A DNA stretch of 64,000 nt from assembly GCA_038373885.1 (NCBI GenBank), contig JAWZYV010012234.1, positions 62,001-126,000 of the forward strand. Reading direction: 5' to 3'. Source of the DNA: Cheiracanthium punctorium. Its lineage: Eukaryota; Arthropoda; Arachnida; Araneae; Cheiracanthiidae. The number at the start of each line of letters is the position of its first letter. The first letter of the stretch is position 1. Shown one piece after another: positions 31,259-43,458 of this stretch. The notes below the pieces were generated by a model. It had not been told where the DNA came from and made no database searches. It saw only the letters and a program-made list of their open reading frames with translations. Both the position numbers and the translations under genes were made by a program.

Positions 31259-31900
31259 TATTGTGCGTGGAGAGCTAGGCGGAGGAATATTACATATTTA
31301 TTAGTAATCTCAGCACATTTCCACAGAAATAATCGAGTGAGTTGCCGGTAAAATAGCTATAAAAAATAAATAAATAAATATAAAAAAAGATATTGTTCGA
31401 TGCAAATCAAATCATTTTCCCATCACTACTTTGAACGGAAACAAATCCGGAGAATTTTACAATACAAGAAAATGAAACCCATCCTAACATTACATTCTTT
31501 TTACACCTTTTCCGGTGACGCCTATGCGTTTATATTCCCACAAATTTTATCCCCCACCCCCTTTTTTTTTTTACATTTCCTCTGGACACTGCCTGCTCCT
31601 AAACTTTCACCCAAACAAAGGACTTATACTTTTTCGAACGAGGAAGCCATCTCTGAAACAATGCATCCAGTTATCAGAAATGAATTTAGTTGTAACGGTC
31701 AACTCATGTTTTTTTTTTTTTTTTTTTTTTTGTCTTGTCCAAAAGGATTAGAACTACCGGTTGTTATATGCTGCTCCATCGACAGGCTTCATTTGGATGT
31801 TATTATAGCTTTATTTATTACCGGGTGTGAAAGCATATATATATTTCTTTTTTCTGCGTGAGCTGATAGTGTGGTGCTTAAATAACGTGCAGCTTTTTTG
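31259..31900. other. No credible gene; T tracts
   Basis: A 153-residue plus-strand frame (31400-31861) starts with ATG but is interrupted by phenylalanine runs encoded by T tracts at 31561 and 31710-31730. It has no recognisable domain and I regard it as spurious. Confidence 0.5.
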
Positions 31901-31972
31901 TCACGGTATGATGCACCCAGGACGATGGGTCATTGTCGTGCATAAGGTTTTTTTAATTTCCGATCGAAAAAG
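31901..31972 (+). repeat. Direct repeat, copy 1
   Basis: GTCACGG, GTGCAC/GATGCACCCAGGACGATGGG, TCATTGT, then TTTTTAATTTCCGAT. The same order occurs at 33401-33478. Spacing about 1.5 kb. Family unknown. Confidence 0.5.
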
Positions 31973-33400
31973 AAAAAGTGGCGTTATGTACGGTTATTCC
32001 GAGAGTAAGAGCTGGCTGCTTATTAAATTGCTTAAAAATGAGGTTTTGTTCAGAAAAGCATGTCTTAGTAAACATTACACTAATACAAGTCGTATTATAA
32101 TAAGTTTCTGTATTTCAGTCTTTTTAGATTTTGTTTAATGGGTTATGATTATCTTTTTGCGTTATTGTTTGAATGAAAACTATACTGATTTTTTGATATA
32201 AACTTTACTCTTGTAATATTCATAATATATTGTTAATTTTTTCTTATATTTTGCTTATGTTTCTATTGAAAAAGTAAATAAAGCATTTCGGTGTTAATAT
32301 GCGAAATATGTTTTTTCTCTTCTCTCATTTCAGATTGGTAATGCGTATATTTTAACACAGTATTTCCAGAAAATACACGTTTCTTACATTTATTTTTTTT
32401 CACTCATTTAATTTTTTTATAAGAAAAAAAAAAAACACCTTGAAGTCTGAAAATCTTGTTTTTGCATATACTGCTTCAACTCTTGCGTTAAAATATGTGT
32501 TTTCATATTGGTCTTAATTCTTTCATGCAAAACTATTTGAAACTTAATGTATGTATAAAAGCAAATATTTTTAAAATTAATTTTACCGAAGTTAAAAAAA
32601 AACAATCGAAAATTTCAATTTTAAATAATTGTAGATACTGCAGATGTATATCACCTTAAAATTTAACAAGCTGCTTGCATGCACTCCTGTCCTACTCCAG
32701 CTGTTTTCTTGTCATTCGAGAGACGTTATGAAAATAGTTTGGAATTTTATCCAATTACTCAGATTAAATATGTAAAAAAAGTATTTGATTATGTATAACA
32801 AATTTTTATATGATATAATGGAATAGGATGACAACCCCCCGAAAAAATACAAAAAATAAAATAAAATAAAATGCATACGGGGAACTATAAAAAGAAATCA
32901 AATTTCTGACTTCAGACTAAATAAAAAAAGTTTTAAATCAAAAGCAAAACAAAATATATTGTCTCAATATATCTGTATAGCAATTATTTTACAATAGAAC
33001 GATATATTAATTAATCTTAAAAAGTACCGATATACCTTAGTATAAAAGACTTAAAAATACGAATGTTAACGATAAATAAGATTAAAAACCGTTACATAAA
33101 ATATACTAAATGGCAACAGAAACAGTTTTTTTTTTAATTGCTGTTCAGTGTCTTTTATTCAAAGTTTTCAATTTTATAAATGCTTTTGAAGTAGGGTTGT
33201 CCAAAATACAGTCCGGGGGGGGGAGAAAGGAAAGAAAAGGGGGGGAGGGTGTTTGTGGAAGATGTAGGAAAACAAATAGAGCAATATTAAGTTTGAAAAG
33301 GAATTTTTTTTTTTTTAATTCCTATGGATTCTAAGCCCTTTTTCCTGTTTTCTGAGAGTGCCTAGTGATCATCCAGTGCGTATGTCCTTTGCGTTCGTTC
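31973..33400. other. AT-rich stretch, no gene identified
   Basis: A/T and G runs only (for example a G7 run at about 33218-33224). No paired termini or recognised open frame. Confidence 0.45.
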
Positions 33401-33478
33401 GTCACGCTAAGGTGCGCAGGACGGAACGATGGGTCATTGTAACAGGCAAGGATTTTTAATTTCCGATAGGCAAAGAAC
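33401..33478 (+). repeat. Direct repeat, copy 2
   Basis: GTCACGCTAAGGTGCGCAGG, GAACGATGGGTCATTGT, then GATTTTTAATTTCCGAT, matching 31901-31972. Confidence 0.5.
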
Positions 33479-33489
33479 GATTGTAGGTG

Positions 33490-34397
33490 ATCATTCCAAC
33501 TTTTTTTATTTAATTAGATTGTGTAATATATATATATATATTTTTCGGGGAAGTAAATATCACAATTCATTTGCAATAATTTTAAATGGAAAAACTGATT
33601 TCAGTCCTTTTTATTAAGAATGCAATATTTTGGTCCATATCGCAAAATACCGTTCGGCGGCAAAAGTATTCAATGGGATTTCTGCCGACACGGTTTGTGT
33701 TTCGTTTCAAAGTGTGTTCAGGTTACATGGTTTATGATGGTACACTCACGTGCTAGGCATTCGATTGACTAACCATTAAGCTTAAACATAACATAACTTT
33801 CTCCCAGAAATTTAAACTGGTAAGCAGGAAAATTAGTTTTCTGTGATAGTTCAAAGTGTGTATGCCTACATATTTTACTGATGCAACCTGTACACGTCAT
33901 AGTTATTTCCTATAGCATTTTCTCTTTTTAAAATAACGCTCATAGTCGTTTAAATTCTTCTACAGTGTCTCCCAAGAAAATTAGATACATTATGCCATAT
34001 GTTTGAAGAAGCTGAATGTAACAATCAGACTTGCATTAATTTTTTAAATCAAAACTTCTTTAACTGAATTCGAGTGACCATCACGCTTTTGAGTGACCGT
34101 CGCTTTCAGATACATATGGGGGAAACGTGGATCGTGACGTCATAGCTACGCCGTCGCTTGCCTGCTGAGATCTCTTCCTCTTTCTTTGAATTTTAGTGCT
34201 GGCACCCGTTATCATACGTAAATACTTTAAGCTACTTTAAACTGCGTCTTTCTAGCTTCGGCAACTGGTATCGATTCTTGGGCCCAAGGCGTAGTAGGCG
34301 AAGGTTCCAACCACCAGCCGGGTTCAACTCGGGATAAAATGACTAAAGTTTGAAGTGATTGTTGTTTCAGTTTCTTAATAGGAACTTTTATGTATCT
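33490..34397. other. No gene; possible tRNA-like fragment near the end
   Basis: At about 34285-34340, GCCGGGTTCAACTCGGG resembles a B box in a stem, but I cannot identify a matching A box with confidence. A TA run lies at 33529-33542. Confidence 0.35.
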
Positions 34398-34875
34398 AAA
34401 TAAATAAAATTAGATATTGCCTTTACACTACTTCGCATTAAAAAATTGCGATTTCTATCTGTTTTAAGAATTTGAAGTACGACCGTAAAAAAAAAAAAAA
34501 AAGTTCGTCTGTCTGTCGTTTTGTAAGTATCGCTTTTTTTATTCGCACATCATGTAAAGCTGACTGAAGCGAAAGAAATAAAATTTGGTAATATGATAGG
34601 TAGTCACTCAACTTAAACTATAGCCGTCGAAGTAATCGTCCGTAATTTAAAAAAAAAAATCATTAGATTTTGAGATTTTCCGGAAATTGTTTCAAACTGC
34701 ATAAATTTTTGTTTCGCACATTACGTAATAACGACCAAATAAAAAAAAATGAAATTTAGTGACATTATAGGGGATCACTCAAATAAGTTATAGGCGTCAG
34801 ATTTAAAAATTTTTTGATTAGATTTTCAGATTTTTCTGAAAATCGTTTCAAACTGCGCAAATTTTTGTTTCAGTA
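34398..34875 (-). mobile_element. 5'-truncated CTAGCTG-type element with decayed 156-bp units
   Basis: Read minus, the sequence contains about three diverged units of the 19.9-21.4 kb array. It then has the same tail: ACAGACGAAC, TAGAAATCGCAA and ATCTAATTTTATTTA. The copy at 19767 has all of these plus a 5' start; here the 5' portion is absent. A poly-A run replaces part of the tail. Homology is clear by order of landmarks, although identity is low. Confidence 0.75.
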
Positions 34876-34879
34876 TGCA

Positions 34880-37800
34880 CAAAAACTGCATATAATTTGC
34901 ACAAGTGTATACTTTCAAAATATTCAAAAATATCCATCTTATATATACAAATTGGTACAATCTATATGTTTTTACAAAAAAAGGGCAGACTTTTTATTGC
35001 TGGGTCGGTGCTATAATTTTCGATTGTTTATTTAAAAAACTGTACTTAATTCCGATACCTATATAGTTATCGTGCGATAAAGTTGATTTGATTATGTGGA
35101 AAGTGTTAGTAATAATAATTAGAGTGTGGAGAGTGTTTGTAAATAATTGTACATTATTTGAATTAGAAGTGTTATACCACAGTGTATTTGAATTATAAAT
35201 CCATCATTCACATTACAAATATGATTGTTGTTCATTACAACGTAAGTACATAACTATTGATAATTAATAAATTCACGTACATAATTGTTAATTAAATCGA
35301 ATAAAATCCAACACTTGGGGAAAATGTGTATCGCTGATATATACCGTACGCATATACCAGCTGTGTCAGGTTGCGACCTGTGCGTGCACTCCCTCCCCCT
35401 TTTTAAATTTTAAATGTGCACACAAATCGAGAGCGAAATTAGAAAAGCAATTAAATTTAAAATCAAAAATTTCCAAAGCTAACTCAGTGTAAATTCCGTT
35501 AAAATGTGTACAAAAGTACAAAAATAGGTAAAATTGTGAGAATATCATAAATTCATGTGCGATACCCTGACAGCCTTTAAAAAAATTAAAAGCTTTTTTA
35601 CAAAGAATTTCAAATGTATAAAAATTGGAATAAACGCTCATAAATTTTTTGTTAATAAAAATACAATAATGTGAGAAAACTTGCTTAGCTGCATAAATAT
35701 AAATGTTAGAAAGCTTGACAAGAAGTTTTTACTTCTGACGTGCAGTCCTTTGATGGACTGTTTTATTTTCTCCATTATCCTTGTGATTAGAATGAATTCC
35801 CTTCCTTGTTTCATATTCTTTTGCATATTATCTGATATAAAAAAAAAATAATTTAACTGTAATTCGGCTTTCTTTACAGCAACTACTGTCATAATGAATA
35901 TTGCAATTTTTTTTAATTTCTGGAAATATACATTTTTTACCTATAATACTGTCTTTGTGAAAACGTTAAATTAAATTTTAAGTATTCATTTTTAAATATC
36001 AGAAAAAAAATATTCCTCTGCCAGTTGAAAGAAAAACTAAAATAGTTTACCCTGCTAGTTTTCCTTTCTTAGGTATCACAGTATAATATCCGTTTAACGT
36101 AGTTTAAATTACTAATCTGTCTTTTTATGTGTTGTAGAGTTGATTCATGCATTCTTCCTCACCGAAATATTGAAGAAATTATGTTAGATTATTCATGCAT
36201 ACAAGGCTTGCTTTAATTGAAAAACAATACTGCTACTGTCATGAATGACAAATGTGGTCGCCTGGAATTAAATTAATCACTTCCAAGATCATAAAAAATA
36301 AATTTTACATTTGGCGTGCGTTATTCTTTTAATGTAGCTTTAAAACTAAATCTGCGAATACAATTATTCTTTGTGTAACAAGGATCATCTGTTTGAAATC
36401 TGTATTTCCCCCCCCCCCTATCCTCGCTCATAAAAGATAATGGATTATTTTTTCATTAGCTTCTTGATGTAGGATGCATTTCATTTTGCGAACTTGACTT
36501 TTTTGAAACTTTGACTGGAAGAATAATAAATAAACATTTTGATGGTTATAATGCATAGTTTAAAAAAAAGATTTTAGTTTTATATACGTTAGGTTTTTGC
36601 ATTAAATTCACATAGCACCAAGTATAATTGTTAAATAAATGACTTTTTTTATATATACTCACACATTTTTCTGTCTTTGTTGCATCTTTACACATGATGG
36701 GTTATTCATCTCATCAAGTTCTAAAGTTTTGGGTGTCATCAAAAATTTTGGGTGTCATTATGAAAGTCGATAGAATTTGTGTGGCGAAAGTGATATCTCC
36801 AAAATGAATTGTTTTTAAAAATGCTGATAGACATTGTAAATTTCATGCATCCTATATGAATTTGTATTTCACCCATTTCCCTGCTTATATATATATCCTT
36901 ATAATTAATAAATTAAGCTAACACGTGCCAAGTATAGAAATTCAGTATCTACTTTTTTATGTTTACTTTAATAATTCGTTTATTTTAATGACAACTGGTG
37001 CAAATAATGTAGCTTGGCGGAGTTAGCGATGAGTGGAGTTATCAAAACGGTAAAGTACCCGCTACTGCTTACTTCTAGTTGTTGCCATTTGAACCGCAGA
37101 ACTATCGTCGAGTTTGGTACCGCATACGTTAGTGTAATATATAAATAGATCGTTGTTCTACATTGAGGCTAGAGATTCTCTTATTTTTCTGAATCTTGTT
37201 GCAATGAAGTAATGGATAATTTTCTTTCTTTCTTTTAATCTGTACATTACACGACAGCATCTTTAATATATAAGATGTTGACACTCTCATTTCCCTGCCC
37301 CTGATGGTTATTCGTCTCCATTTTTGTAAGTGCTTTTCTGTTCTTCTTTTATCTATGCACCTACATCTTCCCCCCCCCCCCCCTTCTCTTTTCCGGTAAT
37401 CTTAAGAACAAACCTAAGTCATGCCAGAATTAGTTGTCAGATCATGGGGATGGTTATTTGTTTTACCGATCTCGGAAGCAGAAATCTTGCTCGAAGGTCG
37501 AGGATTACAAAACTGTGCTTACGGAACCGTTACGGTTCCGTCAAACATCTTCCACTGAAATGAGGAAATGTTATTCGACGAAAATGGAGAGGAATGCAAT
37601 TTTATTTATCGCATTAGAAAAATTTATCACTGTAAGTAGGTTTAAGTAAATATTTACCTTAAAATGATCCATGTTTTCAGTTAGTTACGCAGAACTGTCA
37701 AAGAACTATCTTGTTTAGCCTAGCCAAAGTTTTGTGCCATAGCTCTTAAACGTGAAAATATTCTAAACATTTATTGAAATGTTTTATTCTGCAGCAGAAA

Positions 37801-38190
37801 AAATGGGCTTTTTTATTCCCCCGATTTTTTTTCTTTTCTTATTCCTTTTTTAAGAACTTCTGTCAGAATATTTTATATTTCAGATAAATATCTGACATAG
37901 CAACAATAATAATATTATTAATGAATCATGTAGCAAGGCCTTGATTTTAAATCAGCCAATCCATGAAACACCGCAAATATATATTCATGATAAGTATATT
38001 TTAAAAAATGTTCTTAAAATGACATGAAAAATACCACTATTTATAAATCTGGTGGCATCATAAATGGAATGAAATCCGGCAGTAATATTAACTGGCAAAT
38101 GCAGAAGGAAAAAATAAGGGGAACAAGTGTTATCAAAGTAGAAGCTATGAATATCATCTAAGGAAAACAGGATATGTTCTTATAGTGCTT
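34880..38190. other. AT-rich stretch, no gene identified
   Basis: About 3.3 kb without recognised elements. C runs occur at 36410-36418 and 37372-37382. A tandem pair AAATTTTGGGTGTCAT-like lies at 36726-36760. The block 37430-37560 is less AT-rich and contains a palindrome listed separately. Confidence 0.5.
37521..37541. repeat. 21-bp palindrome
   Basis: ACGGAACCGT and ACGGTTCCGT separated by one T, so arms of ten bases are exact complements. It is near the middle of a GC-richer 130-bp block. Possibly a dimeric protein-binding site; also compatible with chance. Confidence 0.5.
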
Positions 38191-38192
38191 GT

Positions 38193-38400
38193 AGGCCCCA
38201 ACAGTGCCTGAGAGGTTCTGCTGTCGAAACTGGAAATCGGGGGGTGCCAGATTCAAACTCTGGCAGCGCCTGTCGACCTAGCCGTTCGGAGTTTTCCATA
38301 GTTTTCTTTGGAACCTCGCTTCGCCGCAGGCTGAATTGTTTTGTCTTCACCAGTTTGCTGAGGATCTCGATTGAAGTTCTCTGCAATTTGTTCTGGATAT
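38193..38400 (+). mobile_element. tRNA-like SINE (family D)
   Basis: The head GCCCCAACAGTGCCTGAGAG, GTTCTGCTGTCGAAACTGG and a B-box-like AGATTCAAACTC inside complementary TGCCAG/CTGGCA arms resembles a serine/leucine-type tRNA with a variable arm. The 3' sequence continues with GGAGTTTTCCATAGTTTTC, not a tRNA end. Only one copy was seen, so a decayed tRNA pseudogene is the alternative. Confidence 0.5.
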
Positions 38401-38681
38401 CCAGAACTTTGGAGACGTTTTAGCTAGAATACCCTATGGAATTTATCCACAGGTCCATTGGAGGTAAATTTTGTTAAAATGGGTGTTTATCTCATTAACA
38501 GTTTGCTGCTTTGCTCCAGGAAAAAGAATCCATCTAAAATAGATTTTTTTTTCTTCTCCGAGGGCGGGCACTTACTGATCAGCCATTCGCTATTACAGTG
38601 GTCCGAAGACTTGGGCGTAGGGGCAAGCAGCGGGCGGTCAATGTTACTTCCTATGAAGGGACTGACGAGTTAACACTCAAG

Positions 38682-39476
38682 CAATGGCGCACACAGAATT
38701 TTCTCAAGGGGTAGAAGCTGTAACACCAATCACCTGGAAAAATACGGAACATTTTTTTTTTCTCCATGACCACCTTTTATAAAGACTCCAATATAGTTGC
38801 ATGTTTTCTAATAATGTGTTTATTTACTTACCCTAACAGCTAAAAATAAGAATGTGATAAAGTCTTATATTATATTGGGTTGGCAACAAAGTAATTGCGT
38901 TTTTCCGTATGTCAATATTTCGCCTGGCCAAAACTACTGAAGTTAATTATGCGAAATTTGGCACGTACGTGAGTTCTTCAACATAGGTGCTAGATCAGAG
39001 AGCATTTTCCAAAATTCGTAATCTTAAGGGGGTTAAGGGGCCAAAAAGTTCTTTTCACATATCCCGCGTGATCTCAAATAAAAATAGAGATATCCGTGAA
39101 ATTCTTTCTGTAAAAGACAGCAGTCACGTATACCTAAAAATTAATTTCAGGACATTTTTAATATTGTCCTCTAAGGAGGATAGAAGCGAAAAAAGGGGGA
39201 GGGTGGCCATCTTTTATGGACGAAAAAAAATACTGCCAGTGAAATTCTTACTTTAAAATGTAACAAATATGAATCGTATGTTCAGGCACAGCTTACCTGT
39301 AATTAAAAACTTGTTGAAAACTTATTTGCTTGAATTTTATACAAGAAAACGCAATTACTTTGTTGCCAACCCAATATTAAGATGTCAAGAAATGCACGAT
39401 GATTAAAAAAAGTAAGTTGATAACTCCTTTGGGTGGGGTCCAGACCTCCTGGACTCCTCCCTTGTGTGCGCCACTG
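38682..39476. mobile_element. hAT-type element inserted in SINE
   Basis: The ends are CAATGGCGCACACAGAA and, complemented, CAGTGGCGCACACAAGG: 14 of the first 16 bases or so match. The CAGTGGCG start links it to the other hAT MITEs here. Flanking 8-mers are CACTCAAG and CACAAAAA, identical at five of eight positions, consistent with an old TSD. It contains the mariner-type element at 38875-39374; without it the element is about 295 bp. Non-coding. Confidence 0.82.
38875..39374. mobile_element. Mariner-type MITE nested in hAT
   Basis: TA flanks both ends (38873-38874, 39375-39376). TIRs of 28-29 bp are identical: TTGGGTTGGCAACAAAGTAA then TTGCGTTTT, with the exact complement at the right end. 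The TTGGGTTGGCAAC start is well known from mariner elements. The 500-bp interior contains one 89-residue frame (38987-39256) with no transposase similarity, so the element is non-autonomous. Perfect TIRs in an otherwise decayed neighbourhood suggest a younger insertion than its host element. Confidence 0.93.
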
Positions 39477-39554
39477 CACAAAAATGTAGGCCGAGAATTG
39501 AACCCAGACACAAGGTGTGATCGAAGGATTCTTTAGTCACAGCAGTTGGGCGAC

Positions 39555-40324
39555 ATAGAAAATGCATTTCTATTTTCTGTTGTGCATTTTATTATTATAA
39601 AAAAAAAACGCTAAATTACACGCACGTAAATAGCGCTTAAGTGAGATTTTATATTCATTTCATTTGAACTAATATTTTTGTTGATGTAACTAGCGAATCT
39701 CGGGCTTGTTTTGCTTTTTTTAGCACAATACTAAGTCCACAAAAAATGCAATAAAAGAGCAGGATAAAATAAACTAATGTTTAACTAATGCGAAAAAGTA
39801 AAACAAATTAATTAATTAAAATAAAATAAAAAGATACATGCTTCTGAGTATATTTGATATACTTTACAGTATAAATAGATATAACATTGCCCAGATGACA
39901 CTCAATTAGAATAACTCGTGTCTGGGGCCGAATTTGTGGCCCTTTATGACTGGAGAGCATTCACAGATCAATGAGAAAAGGAAGAGGAAGACTCACTATT
40001 TTATCTTTGTAACGATAACTAGGTAAAATCTGGTTCCAAGATTAAAAACACGAGTTTATTGAACGTAACTTCATATTTCAGAAACTCAAAGGCAGGGTTT
40101 TCACCAACCTTTTCTATGATGGAGCATATTGAGGATCTTTTGAATTTTTTTTTTATCACCTTCTGTAAATCCGAATCTAGTGAACTGTGGTCTAAAGCAA
40201 GCGATAATTTTTTTAGGAGCATTTAGCTAGACTTGTACGGAGCACTTAGTGGTCCGCTGAGGACAGTTCGAGAAACTCTACTCAAGAGGGTTGATGCCAG
40301 AGCTAGCAGTCACCTGCGTTTAAA
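39555..40324. other. No recognisable feature
   Basis: AT-rich; the minus-strand frame at 40019-40222 has no recognised domain. Confidence 0.45.
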
Positions 40325-40326
40325 TA

Positions 40327-40490
40327 CAGTTGAACCTGTTTAATGGAATAGCCAATTTGCAGCGAAATTTATTCTTATAAGCGAGATATTCCATTAAACG
40401 CGATCACATTCACAAATTTTTAAGGTTTCGTACATTGAAAACTTATTAGAATAAGCGAAATATTCCTTTAACCGATACTCCCTTCGACTG
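40327..40490. mobile_element. Pogo-like MITE (164 bp)
   Basis: Flanked by TA (40325-40326 and 40491-40492). The left end is CAGTTGAACCTGTTTAATGG; the right end complement is CAGTCGAAGGGAGTATCGGT then TAAAGGAATA. Internal AAGCGAGATATTCC and AAGCGAAATATTCC phrases repeat in both halves. CAG ends and a TA target place it with pogo/Tigger MITEs. No coding capacity. Confidence 0.75.
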
Positions 40491-40492
40491 TA

Positions 40493-41824
40493 TTCGTTTT
40501 TAATACTTACAGAATTGGAAGAGTTAGAGGTATTAAGCATTTTTTCCGGATGAGGAAAGTGAAGATGACATTTCATTCACAACTCATACACTACGACAGG
40601 AGAGAAACACCAAAATAAACCCCAATCTTCCTTCAGAAAAAAAATAAAACAAATAAAAACCGTCGGCGAACGTGTGTAGAAAAAACAAGTAAGACAATAA
40701 GGCTTGCCTCCGTTTCATCCAGGGAAATAACGCTGCACTCTTCTGCGGAGATTATGGAAAATATCTGAAAACTTAGACATATAACAGTGTGGAAAAGAAA
40801 GACCTCTGTGAAATGATCTGTACTCGAACGTGAGGTATTTACCCTTCGGCAGGCAGATTACGTCTGGAGAGAGTGATTTTTTTCTCTCTCTTTCTTTGTT
40901 TCATTCCAAGATTTTCACCAAATCACCAATTTCTCTTTTATTTTGGCGATTACCCCTCGGGCAGAAATTATTATCATTATTCTTTTTTTTTTCTTTTTTT
41001 TTTCTTTCCGCACCAGTTCTGTGTTCCTAATTGCTGCAACGGAAAAGCAAAAATTATCTTTGTTCTTCTCTATAGTCCCCGTTATGTGTTTTATTTGCAA
41101 AGAGTTATGTTTAAGGGATTTTTTTCCCCCTGCAGAGCATTAACCTTTCTTTTGTGTCGAGCTGCTATTTTCTGCGCCATGGGATGTCGTTTATCTTCGT
41201 TAGTTTAGTTAATAAGCGATTTGTTTGCGTGTAAAAACGTGTGTGTGTAGACTAAAGAACAGAAGATGAGTGTTTAGATACTTAGTAGCGTTTTAAATCC
41301 GTTCGTTTTCGAATTACGAACCTATAAACTTATTAATGGCTGGAAAAGTTGCTTTTTTTTCATTCTTTTCCTTCCTTTTAAGTGGTTAATAAATTTTGAA
41401 AAGATTAAAAACCATCTTTCTTTTTGTTATTTCAGATATTTATTGAAAAGAGCTTTCATTGCAACACCATAACATCTGAATAAACATGTGTAATGTAAAT
41501 TATGCAATACCGGAAAAAAATATGTACTGTAATTTCTTTTAATGAATCTGCACTTTAGTTACTAATTGTAAAAACATGATTTTTGTTTAAAATCTTTCTT
41601 TTAACAGCTGTCATTGACAATAAATGCACAAATATAAGAGAACTGTTGTCAAACTGAAACTAACAGATTTCTGTTAAAATCCTTAAAAAGATCACTGGAA
41701 AGTTTATAAAACGCACGTTTCTTTCGAATAAAGAAATATAATATTATTAGATTTAAATATTTGTAGTCAGTGTAGTCGGATAGAAAAAATGGTTGCCGTA
41801 AAACAAACGGCCGTGATTGATCGA
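40493..41824. other. No recognisable gene
   Basis: Overlapping frames at 40830-41208 on both strands arise from C/T-rich and T-run sequence. No domain identified. Confidence 0.45.
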
Positions 41825-41955
41825 TACATGAAGGGCATCTGCCTACGGAGAGGGACGCGTGTGCCTTGGACGGAGGACTTTTTAAGGGGTTCTAACGCGT
41901 ATTCACGTTACATCTGGAGAAAACCGACCTGAAATTAAATCCTGTCGACGTCACT
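41825..41955 (-). mobile_element. SINE family B body fragment
   Basis: It contains the body landmarks CCTTGGACGGAGGACTTTTT, AAGGGGTTCTAACGCGTATT and CACGTTACATCTGGAGAAAA in plus-strand order, the inverse of 29361-29674. The head is missing. It provides the uninterrupted body used to read the empty site of the 97-bp MITE. Confidence 0.7.
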
Positions 41956-42898
41956 GTCTGTTGATTCAAAATTGAGGGAAGCGGTATCAGCAACTTATAC
42001 GATATGATGATTCGTATGATAGGAGGAATTAATAAATTACAGAAGTTATTTCACCCGATTTACGTTGCTTGAAGATGAATTTGTATTCATTTCAGAAAGG
42101 TATAAACTAGTGAGATTTTCGACTTCCAACAGATCCAACAGATTTGATTTGTATTAAAAGCCAACTTAAGATTTAATTAAAAAGGCAAATTTCCCGGGAT
42201 TTTTATTAACAGCTTTATTTAATGTATCACTACGTATCTTACGCTTATTGCACCTGCAACATTGCCATTTATTTTTATTTCATAATACAAATGTATATAT
42301 GCATACATCATCTGGTTGTTTAATTTTTCTCTCTTTTTTTACTCCTTCGATCTTGCTGCTTATTTTTTTCACTTAAAACTCTATGTTGACTTTACCTTTT
42401 TTTTTCGTGTAGTCATCATCTCTGAGTTTTTTTCTCCATGTTTGGATCTTTACCAAGTTTGTTTTTTCTTCATTAGCTATAGTCGTGCCCCTGGGTTACT
42501 TTCATGACTCTTTTTGTCATATAACCTACAGAAACCTAGCTATTTTTGTTAATCCATTAAATGGAAATATGAACACGGTGGTACTTGATAATGGAGTGTT
42601 CTCTATTTCAATTTTCCATTCCAACTTCCACATGTTTGATTTGTTTGGGTTCTTGTTGTTAGGCTTAGTCCCACGAGATATCCCCTGTTATATAGATCTA
42701 AACTTTTTTAGCTTTGATAGTTCTGTTTTCTTACAACATCTATGGCCTCTTGTTTCCAATTTTATTCTTTTTTTAATTGTTCTTTTTATCATGTGCTATC
42801 AGTTAATTAATAAATTACTCAAGGATTAATAGGGTCGAAGGATTAACATTCGATTCTCGAAGGATTAATAGGATATCCATACTAGGTAAGTTTTGCTG

Positions 42899-42910
<12 letters not shown>
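41956..42910. other. T-rich stretch, no gene identified
   Basis: The 114-residue frame at 42485-42829 is phenylalanine/leucine-rich because of T bias, starts inside an AT-rich run and has no known domain. At 42834-42873 AAGGATTAA recurs three times. Confidence 0.4.

Positions 42911-42982
<72 letters not shown>
42911..42982. repeat. (TA)n(CA)n compound microsatellite
   Basis: About 20 TA units followed by about 15 CA units. Confidence 0.95.
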
Positions 42983-42984
<2 letters not shown>

Positions 42985-42994
42985 CATATATATA

Positions 42995-43061
42995 CAGTAA
43001 AATCTCGATTATTCATCGTTTTTGCCTACTGACCCCATGGAAAATGAAATAGGTTCTGCTG
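42995..43061. mobile_element. Possible minimal pogo-like fragment
   Basis: TA then CAGTAAAATCTCGATTATTC at the left; CTG then TA at the right, where the complement reads CAGCAGAACCTATTTCATTT. The left end resembles pogo/Tigger termini, but the arms match poorly. It may be only one end of a decayed element. Confidence 0.35.
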
Positions 43062-43084
43062 TATGTTTATTTGGTTTTATTGGC

Positions 43085-43128
43085 AAACCTACACGAGGGG
43101 CTTGCCTTGTACGGAGGTTTTTTTAAAC
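43085..43128 (-). mobile_element. SINE family B 3' fragment
   Basis: CCTACACGAGGGGCTTGCCT and TGTACGGAGGTTTTT, read minus, match the 3' end of the SINE copy at 29361-29674 (ACAAGGCATCC, GCCCCTCGTGTAGG). Confidence 0.55.
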
Positions 43129-43458
43129 TGCAGTCAAAACAGTTACATAATTACGATTTTCTTTAAGGTTTCTCTAACAGTTACGATTTTCTTTACGTAG
43201 TAACTTATTTTTTTCTATTTGGTTTTAAATCACTCTAGTATATCATTTGTATCTTGTGATTTGTTACTCTTCCCATACCTTCGTGCTATCCCTTCCCTTT
43301 TAGCTAGTGTTGTGGTTGACGATTTCAGCATGGTATTCAAACAATTTCCGACGAAAAAATATTATCTAATCTAGAAGTACAGTTGTGAGAAACAAAAACG
43401 AAACAATTTAGACACATAAGTACCTTACATCAAAAAGACGGGAGGGAGGATTCCTGCT

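Larger units (their letters stand above)
38543..39554 (-). mobile_element. SINE family A copy split by a hAT element
   Basis: Reading minus from 39554, the tRNA-like head (GTCGCCCAACTGCTGTGAC, then B box GGTTCAATTCT at 39494-39504) runs to about 39485. The body and tail resume at 38681 (GTTAACTCGTCAGTCCCTTC, ATAGGAAGTAAC) and end in an A-rich tail at 38543-38551. Aligning with the copy at 1224-1373 (B box, GGCTAGGTGTTAACTTGACC) shows the two halves are contiguous there. The 795-bp interruption is the hAT element at 38682-39476. Confidence 0.8.

Noticed and set aside
31400..31861. 153-residue plus-strand open frame
   Set aside because: It runs through long T tracts giving phenylalanine runs, has no domain, and is overlapped by another frame of the same length class.
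38193..38270. Functional tRNA gene
   Set aside because: Promoter-like boxes and one arm are visible, but a full cloverleaf with a paired acceptor stem could not be formed and the 3' sequence is not tRNA-like.
42485..42829. 114-residue plus-strand frame with hydrophobic segments
   Set aside because: Hydrophobicity follows from T-rich DNA; no credible start context or homologous motif.
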